DNA of 64,000 nt from Gigaspora rosea (lineage: Eukaryota > Glomeromycota > Glomeromycetes > Diversisporales > Gigasporaceae): assembly GCA_003550325.1 (NCBI GenBank), contig QKWP01000063.1, forward strand, positions 83,420 to 147,419, written 5' to 3'. The translations under genes and the position numbers were made by a program. Positions within the stretch are counted from its first letter, which is position 1; every line of letters begins with the position of its first letter. The notes under the pieces are model-generated. The model worked only from the letters and a program-made list of their open reading frames with translations, ran no database searches and was not told where the DNA came from. Shown here one piece after another: positions 59,580-64,000 of the stretch.

Positions 59580-59930
59580 ATCTTCCTTTTTTCCCTTTAT
59601 TTACCTTTTTCCTTCTTCGCATTCTTCATTTTCTTTTTTCGATTTTGCTTTCTTCCTCTTCGATTCTTCCTTTTTCACCCTTCTTCGATTCTTCTTTTTT
59701 GTCGACTTTTCTTTTTCCTTTTTCACCTTTTTCGTATTTTTTCCAATTTTTTTTTGTTTTTTTTCGATTATTTTCGATTCTTTCTTTTTTAGTTTTTTTT
59801 CATTTTTTTTCGGTTTTTTTTCGTTTTTTTTCGATTATTTTCGATTTCTTTCTTTTTTTAGTTTTTTTTTCGGTTTTTTGTTTTTCTTTTTTTTTCGTTT
59901 TTTTCCGTTTTTTTTTTCGTTTTTTTTATA
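59580..59930 (+). repeat. 350-bp polypyrimidine tract
   Basis: Almost pure T/C with regular CG or CGA interruptions (TTTTTTTTCGATT, TTTTTTTCGGTT, TTTTTTTCGTTT). It ends exactly where the minus-strand integrase gene ends, so the transcript would have a polypurine 3' UTR. Open frames in it are low-complexity by-products. Confidence 0.8.
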
Positions 59931-61254
59931 TAGATTTGACTCTGTTAACGGGAACCCGAACCTCCTTGCCATCTATTTCCACAATTGCCGTGCGATTGTT
60001 GGATGCCAATCCTTTAAACATGCCTTGTTGCGAAAATGTCAGTTGAAATTTTCGCTTTCGGGTTTGTTGATTCGTGTCATGATCAGGTGCAATAGCGATC
60101 GTGGTTCCGGCCTCGATTGTATTGTTTGGAGACTTTTTTTTATGAACACTACCTTGATTGCAAACCTTTGCACGATATTTTTCTAGTGACACATTGACAG
60201 ATTGTTGGATTTGCAATACCCGTGAAACATGCTGATCAACAATCTCAGGCGTAGTAACAACATTTTCACAATCATCCTCTTCAGGAATATTCGGCGATTT
60301 TTCGGGGGTATTATAGAAGCAATGCATCTTCCAACCAAACATTACCTCGTGTGGTGTACGGCCATGTGACTCATGCGTAGAAGAATTATATGAAACAGCA
60401 AAGGTATCGACAAAACTAATCCAATCTTTCCGTTGTAATTGACCATTTTTATCACATAACATTTTGGTAAAGCCACGACCAACAGTCTGGTTAAGAAGTT
60501 CAACCTGGCCTTGTGATTGCGGGTGAAGGGGGCAACCATGCCTTATAGTAATACCTAGAGACTTACATATTTGGGAAAGAATGTGTGCGACGAACTCCTT
60601 GCCATTGTCGCTTTGAATAATTGTAGGAGGGCCCAAAATCTTGAAAACATCTTTGACCAGGTGATTTGCAACAGTAGCGGCTTCCTTGTTTTTTAAAGGA
60701 ACGGCCACAAGAAATTTTGAAAATATACAGATGCAGGTAAGTAACCACGCATAACCTTCATTTGCATCCATAAAATCACGAAAATCGACAAGGTCGATCT
60801 GAACATGCTCCCACGGTGCTATAGATACTACTGGGGTCATATCAGTTTTTTTTTTAAGGTAAGTGTTCACAGCACAAGAGGCACATTCATTGACGTATAC
60901 TTGGACCTCCCCCTGCGTAATTCCAATATGTTGTTCTGAAATCGCGGAGAACGTCTTGTGATAGCTACGGTGATTTGCTTGGTCGTGAAAACGTTGAAAT
61001 ATCAAGGTGCGTAATTCCTCGTCATACTTGGGAACAACACGACATTTTTCAGACATAACACCGTCTTTCATAATAGCAGGAATATATAAGATTTTGTTTT
61101 CGTCTATCACAAATTTATTGCATCGACGAATAAAATTCGGTTTGGCATTTTTTTTGTCTCTTAGAACATCTGCAGGTACTGTTTTTGAATGAAGATATTC
61201 CACAATCGCTTGGTATTTGGCCACCGTTTCGGGGATTTTTGGGATTGCCGGCAT
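59926..61254 (-). CDS. D,D35E integrase, Ginger/KRBA2-like, intact
   Basis: This single-exon ORF has its first ATG at 61254 (MPAIPKIPETVAKY; 442 codons). A TTG-led extension reaches 61281 through a poly-A run and is unlikely. Residues 90-140 hold a zinc-binding H-x4-H-x28-C-x2-C pattern (HDQANH ... CASC). The catalytic triad is the Asp in QIDLVDF, the Asp in IQSDNGKEF and, exactly 35 residues between, the Glu in GQVELLNQ. A linker and a small C-terminal chromo/Tudor-like strand region (FKGLASNNRTAIVEIDGKEV) follow. Related proteins occur in Ginger DNA transposons and as domesticated host genes (KRBA2, GIN1 in animals). No RT, gag or LTR lies beside it. No terminal repeats were found, so it is either a solo transposase or domesticated. 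Confidence 0.8.
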   Translation of the reverse strand: MPAIPKIPETVAKYQAIVEYLHSKTVPADVLRDKKNAKPNFIRRCNKFVIDENKILYIPAIMKDGVMSEKCRVVPKYDEELRTLIFQRFHDQANHRSYHKTFSAISEQHIGITQGEVQVYVNECASCAVNTYLKKKTDMTPVVSIAPWEHVQIDLVDFRDFMDANEGYAWLLTCICIFSKFLVAVPLKNKEAATVANHLVKDVFKILGPPTIIQSDNGKEFVAHILSQICKSLGITIRHGCPLHPQSQGQVELLNQTVGRGFTKMLCDKNGQLQRKDWISFVDTFAVSYNSSTHESHGRTPHEVMFGWKMHCFYNTPEKSPNIPEEDDCENVVTTPEIVDQHVSRVLQIQQSVNVSLEKYRAKVCNQGSVHKKKSPNNTIEAGTTIAIAPDHDTNQQTRKRKFQLTFSQQGMFKGLASNNRTAIVEIDGKEVRVPVNRVKSI

Positions 61255-62323
61255 AAGAACTTGATTTTTTTTTTTTTTCAAAAAAATAAATCTTTAAAAA
61301 ATAAAGACAAAAAAAAAAAAACTGCAAAAACGGTGAATGTGTATCTTGTTTATACCTTTGTTTCAAAAAAAAAAAAACTAAATGATAATTCGGCTTGGGC
61401 AGGTGGATAGGTATTGTGAATATTAGGGGTCTTAATGGGTTGGGTTGGGTCGGGTTTGGGTCTGACCTGGGTCAGACCCACTTGGGTCAAAACCCGACTT
61501 GGGTTTGACTGCCTCAAGTCAAACCCGATCCAGGTCTGACCCGCCTCATGCCAAACCCGACCCAGGTCTGACCCACCTCATGTCAAAACTGACCCAGGTT
61601 TGACCCAACCCAACCCAACCTGGGTTGAACCGGGTCATCACCCTCACCCTTCCCCTTTGATGTCTCCTGTAAAAATTAAAAAAATAAAATATTGTATAAC
61701 TATGAAATAACGTGATAGGGTGTGGTTTTGAATTTCAGCCTAAATTAAGGCTGAAATTCTAAATAACTCTGTGTGTTATTTCGTGGTTAAAATAAAATAA
61801 TTTAAAAATAAAAAACAAAATTAAAAAAAAAATAAAAAAAAATAATTAACATTCTCAAATCAAAATTAATTACATACGTATTTAGTAAAATTTTTTTAAT
61901 ATTGCTATATATCGTATATAGTTTAGTTACTCATTTTACTAACCTCAATGCACAGCCTTTATTATTTTTAGAATATTCTAATGATCTGTGTTTCCATATC
62001 ATTATTGAAATGAGAAAATCATTTTTTTTGTAACATGTTTCGTTATTAATTTAAATTAAATTATTATTATAAATTAATTATTCTTTTATTTTTTTTAAGT
62101 TAGTATAACCATTATATCCCATTTTTTCTATATTTAAATAATTAACTTATATATTTATTAAAGATGTAATTTTTTTAGGTGTTAAGCATATCCTCTAAAT
62201 GATCATTTTCTATATACTGTATATACCTGTATACTGTATACTGTATTAAATTTAGCTAAAAATATAATTTTAAGTTAGTTCGTTTATCCCTAGTTAATCA
62301 TTTTCTATTAATAATATTATGAC

Positions 62324-62463
62324 AGGGTGAAACCCGTGCAGCTAGCTAGTAAAATCCGCTATGCAGATTACATGGGGTGAAAACACACTATGCTAACGCA
62401 GATTTCACTCAAACCCTATGATCAAAGCGGGTTTACTAGCTAGCTGTGCGGGTTTCACACTGA
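62324..62463. mobile_element. ~140-bp MITE, GGTGAAACCCGTGC ends
   Basis: Left GGTGAAACCCGTGCAGCTAG and right (inward) TGTGAAACCCGCACAGCTAG continue to CTAGTAAA on both arms. TGACA flanks both sides (a possible 5-bp duplication). Related to 55853-55980 by its ends. Confidence 0.65.
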
Positions 62464-62549
62464 CATATCATATTTATCTCTATATACTGTAAATTGTATT
62501 AAAATTATATAATTATAAATTTTTTTTTTAGGTTATTTAATAAAATTAA

Positions 62550-63008
62550 AGACCTGCGGGTCGATAGCATAGCGGTTATGCTCCCAGGTCTCCAATCAAA
62601 GGTTGCCAGTTCAATACCGCCTGGCGGCAAATTGAATTTGATAGTCAGAACCCGATTAGGAATAACCGAAGTCATACAAGATGTAAGGTCGGTCCAATGA
62701 GGCACGAACTTGATGGTGGCGTTTCTGTGTAATGTATACGTACCCACAGGAAACAGAACTGAGGTGGCTCGGCTGGTCCTGCAGAAAGTTAAATAATGCG
62801 GTGCGGACCCATATTTGGGCGGCGAAAGGCAAGCCGGATAAAGCCTTCATCACAGTAACATTTTCAAGTGGCCAAAGCTCTAACGACGGAGGTCTTCTGG
62901 GCAGCGTAAGGCAAGCCGGTTGGTTTATCAGAGTTGGGTTTAAGTGGAGGTTGCTTACAAGGAGGGTTACAGAGAAAAGCGCTGGGTCTTAAGATTAAAA
63001 AAAAAAAA
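62550..63008 (+). mobile_element. tRNA-headed SINE with 15-bp target duplication
   Basis: The head (about 62557-62625) has an A box TAGCATAGCGG and a B box GTTCAATACC at tRNA spacing, as for RNA polymerase III promoters. The body of about 370 bp is unrelated to the two LINEs here and contains a twice-used GGCAAGCCGG word. It ends in a poly(A) of about 13. ATTTAATAAAATTAA is exact at 62535-62549 and 63009-63023. The open frames at 62505-62747 (minus) and 62732-62992 (plus) are by-products. A LINE enzyme in trans would have mobilised it; the partner is unknown. Confidence 0.8.
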
Positions 63009-63378
63009 ATTTAATAAAATTAATTACTTTCCATTTGACTAATGTATATAGATTATGTGCAAGGTCTTTACTCTTATTTTGGGAACAAACTTAATTATTA
63101 AAAATTTATATACAATAAATTATCGAATAATAAAGTATATATTTTATATATGTATATACAGTATGAACAATAATAAAACTTTACGCTTATATGTTTTTAA
63201 TTTAAATAATTTAAATAGTAATTTTTTTTATTTTTTACTTAAAAAAGCTAATTAATACACTTATTAGAATTTCATATGATCATACTTATTTTATAATGGT
63301 CTCAAGTCAGTATCAACTGCAATAATTAAGATAAAAATATATTAATTTTCAAAAACGTTCTGTAGTATCATACTTAGT

Positions 63379-63422
63379 ACGTTCCTGGTTTTAGCACAAC
63401 TGCGTCGCACAGCTACCCTAAT
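63379..63422 (-). repeat. 44-bp GC-rich dispersed repeat, copy B
   Basis: Inverted partner of 6467-6510. The five differences are all transitions, most at CpG positions in copy A. Confidence 0.6.
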
Positions 63423-63722
63423 GGGACCCAAAATTCCAATCTGTTATCGCTGCATGCATACTTTAAAATGATGCAGATCTGATTACGAGAATTTTGCCTG
63501 TAAAAATTGTATGTACGTACGAAGTTCTTTTTATCAGATGAATACTTTTTTTATAATAAATTAATTAATTATTTATTTATTTTTGCAATGAAATGGTTTT
63601 GTCATGCGTCACCTATCATTAACCCGGGTCTGACCTGATCCGGGTTTTTTCTGACCCGGGTTTGACTCAACCCGGTTTTTTTCTGACTCGGGTTAGACCC
63701 GACCCAGCTAAGACCCCTAGTG

Positions 63723-63973
63723 CAGTGTTGTTACTTGAACATTTTTTGGCCATTTTGGACATTTTTTCAAATTAAAATTACTTAAAATTTTATTAAGATA
63801 ATCTATTTTAATTTTTTTACCAATGAGTCCAGCACCTAAAAAATATATAATTATATATTTTTTTAAATTACTTTATTGATTAGTTAAACATGGGACATAG
63901 GCTTGGACAATTTTGGACAATCTTGGACATTGGACAAAAAACATAGTATGGACACGTCCAAGTGACAACACTG
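63723..63973. mobile_element. 251-bp MITE, CAGTGTTGT ends
   Basis: Left CAGTGTTGTTACTTGAAC and right (inward) CAGTGTTGTCACTTGGAC are inverted. CAGTG fits the hAT end rule. Internally TTGGACAATTTTGGACAAT-like words repeat. No exact 8-bp duplication is seen; the left flank abuts the end of the 61424 element. Confidence 0.6.
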
Positions 63974-64000
63974 CTATACACTTTGTTAAAAAAAAAAAAA

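Larger units (their letters stand above)
61424..63719. mobile_element. Candidate 2.3-kb element with TAGGGGTCTTA ends
   Basis: Left end TAGGGGTCTTAATGGGTTGG and right end (inward) TAGGGGTCTTAGCTGGGTCG are inverted. Both are followed inward by zones of GGGTCTGACC, GGGTTTGAC and ACCCGGGTC words (61430-61640 and 63620-63710). The interior holds the MITE at 62324 and the SINE at 62550. No target duplication is visible, so it could be two separate fragments of one family. Confidence 0.4.

Noticed and set aside
59491..60186. Plus-strand open frames of Phe/Ser in the polypyrimidine tract
   Set aside because: Translation of T/C runs; they also overlap the real integrase gene on the other strand.
62505..62992. 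Open frames inside the SINE
   Set aside because: The unit has a Pol III-type head, poly(A) and exact target duplication, so it is a SINE; the frames lack any domain.

Overview
This is a very AT-rich eukaryotic window. Its own genes are sparse and it is dominated by mobile DNA. Short GT-AG introns, a tyrosine-kinase-like gene with the catalytic loop HKDLNSKSILV, and a MACPF-signature family resemble what I know of arbuscular mycorrhizal fungi (Glomeromycotina, for example Rhizophagus or Gigaspora). That placement is inference from style; no species marker is visible.

Layout. 1-5842: a head-to-head pair of related genes. The minus-strand gene joins a MACPF-signature region to a protein kinase and runs off the left edge. 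The plus-strand relative has no kinase and is broken by frameshifts. 5843-9943: gene-poor DNA with a tandem repeat, a fold-back and one coding-like fragment. 9944-17778 and 25184-32780: two near-full-length but decayed LINE retrotransposons of one family, same orientation. Each has target-site duplications, a repeat-built ORF1, an AP-endonuclease/RT ORF2 and a structured 3' end; copy 2 keeps an intact 725-codon ORF1. 18004-21244: a MITE and a 3.0-kb pogo-like DNA transposon with perfect 24-bp TIRs and a dead transposase. 22076-24639: a fold-back and an inverted-repeat-bounded block holding two minisatellite clusters. 32797-42954: AT-rich DNA seeded with many MITEs, one of them with a natural empty site.

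42955-52577: a Ty3/gypsy LTR element (order PR-RT-RH-IN) with broken gag-pol but a largely open extra ORF between integrase and the 3' LTR. 52578-59925: simple and degenerate repeats, a hAT-like element with GC-rich ends, another MITE, and a 350-bp polypyrimidine tract. 59926-61254: an intact minus-strand D,D35E integrase gene of the Ginger/KRBA2-like kind. 61424-63973: nested small elements, including a tRNA-headed SINE with a 15-bp target duplication.

How the parts relate. Only the first gene, the copy-2 LINE ORF1, the integrase ORF and perhaps the Ty3 extra ORF look potentially functional. The rest is a record of insertions. The LINE family shows the most unfamiliar biology: a repeat-built ORF1 protein, an ATGA stop/start overlap and a paired 3' end with a compensatory base change. 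The MACPF-kinase fusion is the most interesting host gene.
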